A DNA stretch of 64,000 nucleotides from Bacteroidota bacterium (GCA_016713765.1 JADJON010000001.1:496001-560000), one strand, 5' to 3'; numbered from the stretch's first letter, positions 42,273 through 51,423 are shown. The notes: generated by a model not told the origin, from the sequence alone. Numbers and translations are program-made.

Positions 42273-43949
42273 ATGCCGATCTTCTGCCTGTCTCGAATTT
42301 TTAACGCGGCGACTACGCGCTCTTCGGTCTTAAGAATTATTATGTTCTTTTTGATGTCACCTGTTGTTAGTCAGGCACAGACAGTCGAATTGGTTGGCGA
42401 CATCAACCCGGGTGGAAACTCCTCGGTGACGCAGAAAATCGATTTGGGTGGAACATTGATTTTCTCCGCCTATGAACCGACGCACGGTGCGGAGATTTGG
42501 AAATCCGATGGAACTCCGGGCGGTACGAGCCTGCTGAAAGACATCAACCCCGGAACAGGGAATGCCAACATCAACAACCTCATCGTGTACGACGGTAAGG
42601 TGTATTTCAGCGCCGATGATGGAACGCACGGACGAGAGATCTGGGTTACCGACGGGAGTGCCGCCGGGACCGTCATGCTAAAGGACATTGATCCTGCAGG
42701 AAACGGATCGTTCTCGTATCCGATAGTCTTCGATAACCGGTTGTTTTTCGTTGCCAATGACGGGGTACATGGATCCGAGTGGTGGACGACCGACGGAACG
42801 GCAGGCAATACACAGCTATTCGTCGACAGCAGCAGTGTCGGTGGCAGCCCGGCCAATCCGTACATTTTCAACGATGAGTTGTATTATGCCTACCTGCAGC
42901 CGGGCATCGGCGTTGAGCCTTGGGTGACAAACGGAACACCAGCCGGTACGCGTCTGCTGACCAATATCAATATGACCGCTTCGATGAATTCCAGTCCCGC
43001 TGAATTCAGGGAGTATAACAGCTTCTTGTACTTTTCAGCCGATGACGGACTCACCGGAAGCGAAGTCTGGGTGACGGACGGAACCGCTTCCGGTACCAGT
43101 CAGTTGGTGGACCTGCGACCCGGCACACTGGGATCCGCACCGCGGCACTTCTTTCCTTATAACAACCGACTCTACTTTGAAGCGGCAGATGGCACCACGG
43201 GTACAGAAGTTTGGATGACGGATGGTACCGCTACCGGGACAAGCCTGTTGAGCGATATCCATCCAACGGGGAACGCAGATCCTATCGGTTTTACACTGTA
43301 CGGGGGTAACTTGTTTTTCAGTGCAACGGATGGTGTGCATGGTCGCGAACCCTGGTTGTCGGACGGCACGGCAGGAGGTACTTTCCTGTTGAAAGACATC
43401 AACCCGGCAGGTTCATCCATGCCCGGTTATTTCACCTTTTCCTTGAATCCTGTTGAATATGATGGGAAATTATTCTTTGTCGCCGATGCAGGTAGCAACG
43501 GCTATGAATTGTGGACGACCGACGGCTCCGGAAGTGGTACGCTCTTGCTGCCTTTTTCCGGGGGCAGCGGATCGGGTCCATTGGCTGCGTTCAACGAATT
43601 CGTGCTGTGCGGAGGGTTTCTCTATTTCGATGCCAACTACGATGGTACCGGAGAAGACCTTTACCGTGTAGCCGCAGGTGGTGCAACGGTGGAGGAAGAT
43701 CTACCGGAAGAGCCGGTCCTTTTCCCCAACCCATCCACGGGCCTCATACAACTTCGCCTCCCGGCTTTCTGCCATGACGTTTACTTCGAAGTAACGGACC
43801 TGGCAGGCCGGACACTCCTGCTCGAAAAGAACACAGGCCTTCGTCAACTCGACTTATCGGATTTTCCGCCGGCTGTTTACCTGTTAAGGATTCAATGGCA
43901 GGATGGGAGCAAGACCGTCCGACTGGTGAAAACCGGAAGTGGTCGTTGA
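42273..43949 (+). CDS. T9SS-secreted ELWxxDGTxxGTxxxKDI repeat protein
   Basis: 558 residues from ATG 42273; ATG 42342, directly before FFLMSPVVSQAQ, is an alternative start. Eight ~48-residue repeats follow the known consensus: EIWKSDGTPGGTSLLKDINP, EIWVTDGSAAGTVMLKDIDP, EVWVTDGTASGTSQLVDLRP and so on, probably a beta-propeller. The C terminus is a T9SS type A sorting domain (VLFPNPSTGLIQLRLP ... KTVRLVKTGSGR). A surface protein of unknown binding partner, typical of Bacteroidota and some other phyla. Confidence 0.88.
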   Translation: MPIFCLSRIFNAATTRSSVLRIIMFFLMSPVVSQAQTVELVGDINPGGNSSVTQKIDLGGTLIFSAYEPTHGAEIWKSDGTPGGTSLLKDINPGTGNANINNLIVYDGKVYFSADDGTHGREIWVTDGSAAGTVMLKDIDPAGNGSFSYPIVFDNRLFFVANDGVHGSEWWTTDGTAGNTQLFVDSSSVGGSPANPYIFNDELYYAYLQPGIGVEPWVTNGTPAGTRLLTNINMTASMNSSPAEFREYNSFLYFSADDGLTGSEVWVTDGTASGTSQLVDLRPGTLGSAPRHFFPYNNRLYFEAADGTTGTEVWMTDGTATGTSLLSDIHPTGNADPIGFTLYGGNLFFSATDGVHGREPWLSDGTAGGTFLLKDINPAGSSMPGYFTFSLNPVEYDGKLFFVADAGSNGYELWTTDGSGSGTLLLPFSGGSGSGPLAAFNEFVLCGGFLYFDANYDGTGEDLYRVAAGGATVEEDLPEEPVLFPNPSTGLIQLRLPAFCHDVYFEVTDLAGRTLLLEKNTGLRQLDLSDFPPAVYLLRIQWQDGSKTVRLVKTGSGR

Positions 43950-43995
43950 GTGTACCTGATTAGCGGTATGTCCGTCCCCGACTATTTGGCCTTCT

Positions 43996-44057
43996 GGTGG
44001 AATGAACTGGCGGACGGCAGTTCTTTCACCATTTTCATCGAAGGCGCTTGCCGTTCC
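43996..44057 (+). repeat. Intergenic element R6 (62 bp)
   Basis: Begins GGTGGAATGAACTGG and ends GAAGGCGCTTGCCGTTCC. Ends resemble R3; the middle differs. About 125 bases upstream of the Rossmann-fold gene. Confidence 0.5.
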
Positions 44058-44183
44058 ACGTTTTAGTTTCTGGTATTCAGTACACCGGTATTCAGCACGT
44101 TGGTCGGGAATACTGGATGAAACAACTTACTTTTATATACGGATAGGAAGTGTGTTGTCAGGTTTTCGCTTGTCGTTACCTAT

Positions 44184-44837
44184 ATGAAAGTAATCCTCAC
44201 CGGATCCACCGGCATGGTGGGCGAAGGCGTTCTGGAAGAATGCCTGCACAACCCGCTCGTGGAGCAGGTCCTGTTGATCAACCGTAAAACGGCGGGCGTT
44301 TCGCACCCGAAGGTGCGCGAGATCCTGCATCCGGATTTTTACGACATCACGCCCCTGGTCGATCAGCTGAAAGGCTACGATGCCTGTCTGTTCTGTATGG
44401 GAGTTTCTTCGCTTGGCATGAAGGAGGACGACTACTACAAGGTCACCTACACGCTCACCCTTTCGTTTGCGAAAACACTCGCCGCGTTCAACCCGAACAT
44501 GACCTTCTGTTACATCTCGGGCTCGGGAACCGACAGTTCGGAAAAAGGACGGCTCATGTGGGCACGGGTGAAGGGCAAGACGGAAAACGACCTGATGAAG
44601 TTGCCGTTCAAGGCGGTGTACAATTTCAGGCCAGCCATGCTCAAGCCGTCGAAAGGCGCGCGTAACGTGCTCCCGGCGTATAAGTATTACGGTTTCCTGT
44701 ATCCGTTCCTGCGTCCGTTGTCGCCCGGTTTTTTCCTCACGCTGCGGGAACTGGGTTGTGCGATGATCCGCGCCGCAGCGAACGGATATCCGAAAAACAT
44801 CCTGGAGACACGCGATATCCTGGCCTTGTCAAAGTGA
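44184..44837 (+). CDS. NAD(P)-binding Rossmann-fold protein
   Basis: 217 residues. N-terminal glycine-rich motif VILTGSTGMVGEGVLEECL is the dinucleotide-binding turn of an atypical SDR/epimerase-like protein; CFCMGVSSLGM-type and YISGSGTDSSEKGRLMWARVKG segments occupy the usual catalytic region, with SGSGTDSS and the K of VKGKTE in place of a classical YxxxK. It resembles small bacterial epimerase-like proteins (YwnB/HTATIP2 type) of unknown substrate. Cytoplasmic. The DUF1801/YdeI gene follows 38 bases later on the same strand, so the two may be cotranscribed. Confidence 0.8.
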   Translation: MKVILTGSTGMVGEGVLEECLHNPLVEQVLLINRKTAGVSHPKVREILHPDFYDITPLVDQLKGYDACLFCMGVSSLGMKEDDYYKVTYTLTLSFAKTLAAFNPNMTFCYISGSGTDSSEKGRLMWARVKGKTENDLMKLPFKAVYNFRPAMLKPSKGARNVLPAYKYYGFLYPFLRPLSPGFFLTLRELGCAMIRAAANGYPKNILETRDILALSK

Positions 44838-44875
44838 ATTTATTCGACTGACTTCCCAATAACCATCATCTGCAA

Positions 44876-45472
44876 ATGGCAAAGCAAAACACCCATCCGA
44901 AAGTCGACGAGCAGTTTGCCCGGAAAGGTCCCTGGGAAAAGGAGCTGAGCCTGCTCCGCAAGATCGCCCTGGACAGTCCGCTCACCGAAGAGTTCAAGTG
45001 GTACCAGCCGTGTTACACGTACGAGGGTAACAACGTATTGATCCTGGGCGGCTTCAAGGATTTCTGCACCATGTCGTTTTTCAAGGGAGCCCTCTTGAAG
45101 GATCCGGAAGGCATTTTAGAGAAAGCGGGGGAGAACACACGCTCCGCTCGCATCGTGCGCATCACCGACGCGAAGCAGGTGTCGAAACTGGCGCCTGTCT
45201 TGAAGAAGTACATTCTTGAAGCTGTCGCATTGGAAAAGTCGGGTACGAAGTTCGATTTCGAATCCACCCGCACGACGGAGATTCCGAAAGAAGTAGCGGA
45301 GCTCTTCCGCAAAGACAAAGCGCTAGGCGCGGCCTTCAAGGCCCTTACGCCGGGAAGGCAACGCGGCTATCTCATCTTCTTTCAAGCCGCCAGGCAAGCC
45401 GCTACACGGGTGGCGCGCGTGGAGAAGTATCGGGAGAAGATTATGGCGGGGAAGGGGATGCAGGATAGATAA
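44876..45472 (+). CDS. YdeI/OmdA-type DUF1801 protein
   Basis: 198 residues. The N-terminal ~110 residues are a DUF1801 domain (EEFKWYQPCYTYEGNNVLIL, GFKDFCTMSFFKGALL), and the C terminus, with FRKDKALGAAFKALTPGRQR and RVARVEKYREKIMAG, is the bacteriocin-protection YdeI/OmdA-type helical tail. Family members are small cytoplasmic proteins; in other bacteria YdeI has been linked to peptide resistance, but biochemical function is unclear. Probably in one transcript with the preceding Rossmann gene. Confidence 0.88.
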   Translation: MAKQNTHPKVDEQFARKGPWEKELSLLRKIALDSPLTEEFKWYQPCYTYEGNNVLILGGFKDFCTMSFFKGALLKDPEGILEKAGENTRSARIVRITDAKQVSKLAPVLKKYILEAVALEKSGTKFDFESTRTTEIPKEVAELFRKDKALGAAFKALTPGRQRGYLIFFQAARQAATRVARVEKYREKIMAGKGMQDR

Positions 45473-45533
45473 CCGCCTGGCAACGGATTGCCGCGAGTTT
45501 GATTGATTAGGCAGTTATAATTTTTATCGTTTT

Positions 45534-47627
45534 ATGAAAAAGCTCCGATTGCTATTGTTGCTCCTCGTGCTGGTTCATGTAGGTTCATCCGCACAGGAGG
45601 TGATTCCCCCCGATTCGCTGGAAACGCTTTTGGCCCGGACCAGGCACGACACGTCACGTTGCGCCCTACTATTAAGGATGATCGAAGATGAACCCGATGA
45701 TCGAATCTGGATGGAGTACAACGAACGACTGGAAGCCATCTCCCTTCGTAATCTCAATTCGACGGGTCTGGATAGTAGCCTTCGAAGAAAATACAATGGC
45801 TATCTCTCGAATGCCTTCAACAATTCGGCCTATTTTCTGGATTCCCATGGGCAGACATATGAAGCCATCGAATTATACCGGAAAGCATTAGCGCTATGTA
45901 CTTCAACGAACGATAAAAGTGCAGCCGGCATCACGTGTAACAACCTTGCCTACGCATATAGAACAATAGGTCAGCTCGATAGCGCGATCCACTTCTATCA
46001 ACAGAGTATTTCCTTTTTGGAGGACGCGGCCGATCAATCATCCGCTGCCCAATCAAGGATCAACCTGGGTAATGTCTTTAAGGATCAGGGAAAAATTCAA
46101 CTTGCATCCGAGTATTATTACAGCGCATTAAAGGAGTACGAGCAGGTAAAAGATATCGAAGGACAGGCACAGGTGTTCGCCAATCTCGGACTATTGTACC
46201 AGGATCAGGGTGATCTGGACAAGGCGCTGGAATTCGAATTGAAAAGCCTTGCATTGTGCAGGCAGGTCGATAACAAGACCGGCATTGGACATACCCTTCT
46301 GACACTGGGGTACATGTATCTCCAAAGAGAAGATACGGTCAAAGGAGTCGGGTACAGCAAGTTGAGCCTGGAGCAGTTCAGGGCGATCAATGATCAGTCG
46401 GGAATGGCGGCAGCGCTTGTCAACCTGGCCTTTATTTGTCGCCTGACCGGGAAACTGGATGAGGCTGAGCGTTACTCACGGCAAGCTATGTCCATTCACC
46501 AATTGTTGAATGAAAAGGACGGCTTATCTCAAGACTATTATAATCTGTGTGCCATCTATGTTATGCAGAAAGATTTTCCTAAGGCGATTTCCTTCGGGCG
46601 GGACGCCCTGAGATTGAGTCAGGAATTGGGGTATCCGCAGAACATTCGCAATTCGGCGCAAAGCCTTGTGTCGGCCTACAAAGGAGCTGGCATGTATCCA
46701 CAGGCGTTTGACATGCTGTATTTATATACACGGATGAATGACAGCATCAATAATCGGGAGCTGCGGAAGAATCTGATCAGACGTCAGTTGCAATACGATT
46801 ACGACCGGAAAGCGCTGGCAGACAGCATTCGGAATGTGGCCGAACGACAACTCGTCACCGAACGGCTCCGTAAGGAGCGGGCACAGCGACTGGCACTTTG
46901 GGGTGGATTAATAATGACCCTTGTATTCGGAGGCTTCATCTATAATCGCTTCCTCGTCACGCGTCGACAGAAGATCCAGATCAGTCAGGAAAAGCAGAGA
47001 AGTGACGAATTACTCTTGAATATTTTGCCTGAAGAAGTAGCGGAGGAGTTGAAAACCAAAGGAAGTGCCGATGCGCGTTTGTTCGATGATGTAACGGTGA
47101 TGTTCACGGATTTTAAAAATTTCACACTCATTTCCGAACGTTTGAGTCCGACAGAGCTGGTAAACGAGATCCACACCTGTTTTAAGGCATTCGATCAGAT
47201 CATCTCCAAGCATAATATTGAGAAGATCAAGACGATCGGGGATGCCTATATGTGTGCCGGAGGTTTACCGATTGCCAATAAGACCAATGCCATGGATGTT
47301 GTGAATGCCGCTCTTGAAATTCAAAAGTTCATGGCCGAGTTGTCTTCTGAACGGAAAGCTGCCGGAAGAGAAGTGTTCGAAATACGAATCGGCATCCATA
47401 CCGGTCCTGTCGTGGCGGGAATCGTTGGCGTGAAAAAATTCGCGTATGATATTTGGGGCGATACCGTGAACATCGCGGCCCGAATGGAATCGTCCGGTGA
47501 GGTCGGTAAGGTGAATATCAGCGAGAACACGTATGCATTGGTGAGGCACAGATTCAAGTGTATCCATCGCGGAATGATTGAAGCGAAGCATAAAGGGCAG
47601 ATCAATATGTACTTTGTAGAGGAGTAG
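45534..47627 (+). CDS. TPR-sensor class III adenylate cyclase
   Basis: 697 residues. Signal peptide (KKLRLLLLLLVLVHVGSSAQ), a periplasmic region of about eight TPR units (~80-400; AAGITCNNLAYAYRTIGQLD, SRINLGNVFKDQGKIQLASE), a membrane helix (~452-468; LALWGGLIMTLVFGG), a short coiled linker, and a cytoplasmic class III cyclase domain (~515-690). Catalytic residues: metal aspartates in FTDFKNF and GDAYM, adenine-selecting lysine in KIKTIGD and aspartate in YDIWGDTVNIAARM, which together indicate ATP and not GTP as substrate; transition-state asparagine and arginine are in the same motif. It should turn a periplasmic signal into cAMP. No partner gene adjacent. Confidence 0.93.
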   Translation: MKKLRLLLLLLVLVHVGSSAQEVIPPDSLETLLARTRHDTSRCALLLRMIEDEPDDRIWMEYNERLEAISLRNLNSTGLDSSLRRKYNGYLSNAFNNSAYFLDSHGQTYEAIELYRKALALCTSTNDKSAAGITCNNLAYAYRTIGQLDSAIHFYQQSISFLEDAADQSSAAQSRINLGNVFKDQGKIQLASEYYYSALKEYEQVKDIEGQAQVFANLGLLYQDQGDLDKALEFELKSLALCRQVDNKTGIGHTLLTLGYMYLQREDTVKGVGYSKLSLEQFRAINDQSGMAAALVNLAFICRLTGKLDEAERYSRQAMSIHQLLNEKDGLSQDYYNLCAIYVMQKDFPKAISFGRDALRLSQELGYPQNIRNSAQSLVSAYKGAGMYPQAFDMLYLYTRMNDSINNRELRKNLIRRQLQYDYDRKALADSIRNVAERQLVTERLRKERAQRLALWGGLIMTLVFGGFIYNRFLVTRRQKIQISQEKQRSDELLLNILPEEVAEELKTKGSADARLFDDVTVMFTDFKNFTLISERLSPTELVNEIHTCFKAFDQIISKHNIEKIKTIGDAYMCAGGLPIANKTNAMDVVNAALEIQKFMAELSSERKAAGREVFEIRIGIHTGPVVAGIVGVKKFAYDIWGDTVNIAARMESSGEVGKVNISENTYALVRHRFKCIHRGMIEAKHKGQINMYFVEE

Positions 47628-47785
47628 ATCAAGGGAGCCTGGTGGCCCCTGACTTCCGCTATCCCCTCCGAACCGGGAATGATTCATTAGAAGGGACAAG
47701 ATGACCCGGTGCTAAAGTGTTTCCCGGCCGCACCATTGCTGCGGCTAAACGAGGTCGTGTGTCAGGTTGTTATCAACCGGATTCC

Positions 47786-48172
47786 TCAACCCTTCCGATT
47801 TTTCTTTTTGCCGGAAGCGCCATCCTTCGAAGTATCAATACCCTTCTCCTTCATCATCTCCAGCCCATACTTACGGATCGCCGTGATCAGGGGGATCGTA
47901 CGCTTGCCCTTGGCGGTGATGCTGTACTCGACTTTCGGGGGTACCTGGGCATAGACTTTTCGAGCGACCAGTCCATGCTGTTCGAGTTCGCGCAGTTGCG
48001 ACGACAACATCTTGTGGGTGATGTGGGGCAGCGCTTTTTTCAGTTCGCCGTAACGCATCGTCGCCTGGTTCAGGCGCCAGAGGATCGGCATCTTCCAGGT
48101 GCCACCGATGAAGAGCAAGGCGAATTCCACCGGGTTGTAATAGACTTTGTGGTCGTAAACGAAATCGGGCAT
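47786..48172 (-). CDS. HxlR family transcriptional regulator
   Basis: 128 residues with the HxlR-type winged helix: FALLFIGGTWKMPILWRLNQ, MRYGELKKALPHITHKMLSSQLRELEQHGLV, and the wing KVEYSITAKGKRTIPLI. A basic tail (GKKKNRKG) follows. HxlR proteins are small dimeric regulators, often of stress or detoxification genes next to them. It is divergent from the DJ-1/hydrolase gene, with a palindrome in the shared 134-base promoter region, so it most likely controls that operon and itself. Confidence 0.95.
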   Translation of the reverse strand: MPDFVYDHKVYYNPVEFALLFIGGTWKMPILWRLNQATMRYGELKKALPHITHKMLSSQLRELEQHGLVARKVYAQVPPKVEYSITAKGKRTIPLITAIRKYGLEMMKEKGIDTSKDGASGKKKNRKG

Positions 48173-48221
48173 GGCGGATAAAAGTAGAGCTGTCGGACGG
48201 GGTAGGATCCAATACTTTCCA

Positions 48222-48239
48222 TAAAGATAGTATTATACT
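48222..48239. promoter_or_regulatory. Overlapping promoter and candidate HxlR operator
   Basis: AGTATTATACT (48229-48239) is a perfect palindrome. It overlaps by one base the minus-strand near-consensus -7 element TATCTTTA (48222-48229) for the regulator gene, and TATACTTTC on the plus strand may serve the hydrolase gene. The overlap fits repression of both genes by one bound dimer. Confidence 0.45.
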
Positions 48240-48306
48240 TTCAGGTAGTAATAGGCGAAGTGGATCCTGCTGTGCCGAATTTTGTCCCCGAACAACGACG
48301 AACACC

Positions 48307-49818
48307 ATGATCAAACGCCTCCTCCTCTCCTGCGCCTTCCTGCTTGCCCTGACGGCGGCCTACGCGCAACACAATGCCGGCCACAACGGCAAGATCCTTA
48401 TGATCGCTTCCAACCAGAGTGTCAGCAAACAGACCGGCTGGCCCATCGGGGTCTGGTACGCGGAACTCACGCACCCGTACTGGGCATTCTCCGAAGCGGG
48501 TTACACCGTCGACATCGCCACGCCCGAAGGCGGTGCTCTTTTCTTCGACAGTTTCAGCGACCCCGAAGACGCCAGCGGTTATTCTGCCTTCGATTACATC
48601 TCGCTCGGCTTCAAGAAAGACTCGGCGAGGATGGCCATGACCCGGAATACGAAAAAGCTGTCGGACGTGAACCCGGCCGACTACAAGGCCATCTTCGTCT
48701 GCGGCGGTCAGGGACCGATGTACACTTTTTACAAGAATCCGCAGGTGGAAAAGTTCTTCACCGATTTCTACCAAACGGGAAAGCCCACCGCCGCCATCTG
48801 TCACGGCACCTGCCTGCTGCTGGAAGCGAAACTTCCCAACGGCAAGTACCTGGTGGAAGGTAAGCGCTGGACCGGTTTCGCTTCCGAAGAGGAGCAGTAT
48901 GCCGACAACTACGTCGGTAAGCAGATCCAGCCGTTCCGCATCGAAGACCTGGCACGCCGCATGCCGAACAGCCGATACGAAGACGCGGCGCCGTTCTCCG
49001 CCTTTGCCGTGCGCGACGGCAACCTGATCACCGGACAGCAACAGAACAGCGGAGCCAAAGCAGCCGAACTGGTGTTGCAGGCACTGGAAGAAGACCGCAA
49101 GCGCTATCCGACCTATGTGTTGGTTCACGGCGCCTGGGCCGACGAAAGCGCCTGGGGATTCGTGCGCAATCAACTCGCCGTACACGCCAATGTGGAAGTC
49201 GTTAACCTGCCCGCGCACGGTGTTGACCTGAGCGATGGCAAGAGCATCGGCATGAAAGACTACGAACGCGCCGTTGTAGATGCTATCAATCGCCATCCCG
49301 GAAAAGTCACGCTCGTCGGCCATTCGATGGCGGGCATGATTATCTCCCGCGTAGCGGAAACAATGCCCGAGAAGGTCGATAAGCTGATCTACGTATCCGC
49401 CTTCCTGCCAAAGAACGGTGAGAGCCTCAACGGGATCGTGAACCGGTTCCTCAACGGACAACCCCTCGACATTTTCGAGTTCAACAGCGATTATACCCTG
49501 ATCGGTGTGAAGAAGGACGTGTTGCCGACCGTCGTTTGCGAGGATTGTCCGGCCTACATGAAAGATGTGCTCGTGAAATACCACCGTCCGGACCCGGTGA
49601 AGGCGTTCAACGATACGGTGATGCTCGGTGCCAATTTTGCCAAAGTACCGAAGTACTATCTCAGCACGAAAAACGACAAGGCCGTACCCTACGCGCTGCA
49701 ACAGCAGATGATCCGCGAGAACGGAACCGTCCGCAAGGTATACGAACTGGAAACGTCCCACCTGCCGTTTGTCGTCCGACCCGAAGAGTTCGTCAACATC
49801 ATCCGCGGAATCCAATGA
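48307..49818 (+). CDS. Secreted DJ-1/PfpI and alpha/beta-hydrolase fusion
   Basis: 503 residues. Signal peptide IKRLLLSCAFLLALTAAYAQ. Residues ~28-265: type 1 glutamine-amidotransferase-like DJ-1/PfpI domain (KILMIASNQS, IFVCGGQGPMYTFYKNP, nucleophile elbow AAICHGTCLLL with Cys ~165). Residues ~270-503: alpha/beta hydrolase (YVLVHGAWADESAWGFV oxyanion region, nucleophile elbow LVGHSMAGMII with Ser ~340, catalytic His in TSHLPF near the end). Both halves keep their key residues. DJ-1 relatives act on reactive carbonyls or as chaperones; the hydrolase half is of the EstE/MenH-like kind. A fused, exported pair is unusual. Divergent from HxlR; overlaps the next gene by ATGA (49815-49818), so translation is coupled. 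Confidence 0.88.
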   Translation: MIKRLLLSCAFLLALTAAYAQHNAGHNGKILMIASNQSVSKQTGWPIGVWYAELTHPYWAFSEAGYTVDIATPEGGALFFDSFSDPEDASGYSAFDYISLGFKKDSARMAMTRNTKKLSDVNPADYKAIFVCGGQGPMYTFYKNPQVEKFFTDFYQTGKPTAAICHGTCLLLEAKLPNGKYLVEGKRWTGFASEEEQYADNYVGKQIQPFRIEDLARRMPNSRYEDAAPFSAFAVRDGNLITGQQQNSGAKAAELVLQALEEDRKRYPTYVLVHGAWADESAWGFVRNQLAVHANVEVVNLPAHGVDLSDGKSIGMKDYERAVVDAINRHPGKVTLVGHSMAGMIISRVAETMPEKVDKLIYVSAFLPKNGESLNGIVNRFLNGQPLDIFEFNSDYTLIGVKKDVLPTVVCEDCPAYMKDVLVKYHRPDPVKAFNDTVMLGANFAKVPKYYLSTKNDKAVPYALQQQMIRENGTVRKVYELETSHLPFVVRPEEFVNIIRGIQ

Positions 49819-50483
49819 TCGCACGGATCCTCTCCCGCGCCTGTCTGCTCCTGGTCTTGCTCGCAACTGCGGGCAAGGCCGGGGCACAGTTGCCGGTCGA
49901 AGCGTTCGGCGGCGACAAGAAGGCGACCTTCGATGCCTTGTTCTTCCATTTTTTTCGAAATGCCAACGACCAGCCCTCGCGTTTTCTCTTCTTCAGCCGG
50001 ACGCGCGCTTCGGTCGACTACAAGATCACTTCGACGACCAATCTGCCTTCGTTCGGACTGACCGAAGCGTTCAGCTACAACGCCCCGAAGCTGAAAGGCG
50101 TAGCTCCCGTGGCGGTGGTGCAGTTGTTGAACCGCGGCCTGTATCCCAAAGCCGGTGTACAATACGTGTTGTTGCGAAAGGAAGTCACCCTCTTCACCTG
50201 GTTGGTGAGCGAACCGGACAACGAGCCCGTGGTGGATCATTTCCTGCTCGTTCGCTATACTCCGAAGATCACGGAGCGTTACCAACTCTTTCTTCAGGCC
50301 GAATCGATCAGCGCTTTTCCGTCGCAAGCGAACGAGAACCGCTCTTTTACACAACGCTTTCGGCTCGGGCTCATGCGCTCCGCCTTTCAGTTCGGAGCCG
50401 GCATCGACCTGACCGAAGCCGGTCGCGACGAATATACCGGTACGCAGAACACCGGACTGTTCCTGCGCTACGATTTTCGGTGA
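49815..50483 (+). CDS. Hypothetical secreted (outer-membrane-like) protein
   Basis: 222 residues from ATG 49815, whose ATGA overlaps the stop of the hydrolase fusion; the longer ORF from 49536 is a shadow of that gene. Signal peptide IARILSRACLLLVLLATAGKAGAQ, then alternating-polarity strands (AVVQLLNRGLYPKAGVQYVL, TERYQLFLQAESISAF, GLFLRYDFR) that fit a small beta-barrel. No family recognised. It is probably cotranscribed with the fusion protein and may be under HxlR control. Confidence 0.75.
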   Translation: MIARILSRACLLLVLLATAGKAGAQLPVEAFGGDKKATFDALFFHFFRNANDQPSRFLFFSRTRASVDYKITSTTNLPSFGLTEAFSYNAPKLKGVAPVAVVQLLNRGLYPKAGVQYVLLRKEVTLFTWLVSEPDNEPVVDHFLLVRYTPKITERYQLFLQAESISAFPSQANENRSFTQRFRLGLMRSAFQFGAGIDLTEAGRDEYTGTQNTGLFLRYDFR

Positions 50484-50570
50484 CCCCTGTGCACAACCGG
50501 TTCCTAAGAATCGCAGGAAGCTTAGTATCTTGTGCTTCGGGCGTATCGATACGTTCGTTTATCCGGCGTT

Positions 50571-51239
50571 ATGTACAACTTTTCTTATTTCAAAGAGCAG
50601 GACCGGCAGCGACTCCTGCATTTCATGGAGGAGCATCCCTTCGCGTTCCTGACCGGAAGCACCTTAACGGGCAAACAGGTGGCGACCCAGCTGCCTGTCT
50701 TGTTCGAAGAACGTGACGGTGAATTATACCTGCAGGGCCATTTGATGCGGAACACCGATCACCACAAGGCGTTTAAAGAAAATCCCCAGGCCCTGCTCGT
50801 CTTCACCGGCCCGAGCGCTTACGTGAGCGCTTCCTGGTACAGCAATCCGCAGATCGGTTCGACCTGGAACTACATGAGCATTCACATCGGTGGGACGATC
50901 GAATTCATGTCGGATGCTGAATTGGTCGAGTTCATGCGGAAATTCACCCTGAAGTTTGAAGGAGGAAACACCAGCTCCAAGACCATCTACGATAACCTGC
51001 CGGATTCCTTTCTCCATAAGATGATGCCGGCGATTGTCGGATTTGAGTTAAAGGCGGAACAGTTCGAAAACGTTTTCAAGTTGAGCCAGAACCGCGACGA
51101 GCAGAGTTATCGGAACATCATCGACCGGTTGGAGGAGCGCGGAGGTGAAAGCGCCCTCATCGCGGCAGAGATGAGAAAGCGACAGGCGGAGTTGTTTCCA
51201 CCGGGGGTGGAGTGGGATGGATCTAGATTCGATTCGTAA
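50571..51239 (+). CDS. PaiB-type FMN-binding protein
   Basis: 222 residues from ATG 50571; ATG 50532 is in frame but adds no conserved residues. Matches the PaiB/FMN-binding split-barrel family: opening YNFSYFKEQDRQRLLHFMEE, central LPVLFEERDGELYLQGHLMRNTD, ALLVFTGPSAYVSASWY, then AIVGFELKAEQFENVFKLSQN. Bacillus PaiB was described as a transcriptional repressor of sporulation and protease genes; most relatives are flavin-binding proteins of unclear role. Last GC-rich gene before the metal-resistance island. Confidence 0.9.
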   Translation: MYNFSYFKEQDRQRLLHFMEEHPFAFLTGSTLTGKQVATQLPVLFEERDGELYLQGHLMRNTDHHKAFKENPQALLVFTGPSAYVSASWYSNPQIGSTWNYMSIHIGGTIEFMSDAELVEFMRKFTLKFEGGNTSSKTIYDNLPDSFLHKMMPAIVGFELKAEQFENVFKLSQNRDEQSYRNIIDRLEERGGESALIAAEMRKRQAELFPPGVEWDGSRFDS

Positions 51240-51423
51240 AGTATACTGTTACCGGAAACCCTATTTTGCGACCGTGCTGTTATCAAACTGACGGACTTTT
51301 AATAATAGGACAAGACAACTTTTCCGACTTCGGGACACACCCTTTTCATCGACAGACCCTGCTTCGTATTTTTATTTTTTCCCCACGCGCAAAAATAAAT
51401 TGAAGTTTTTAATGCCTCGCAAG

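Noticed and set aside
49536..49814. Upstream extension of the 49815 gene
   Set aside because: Runs inside the hydrolase fusion in another frame; the signal peptide begins exactly at ATG 49815.
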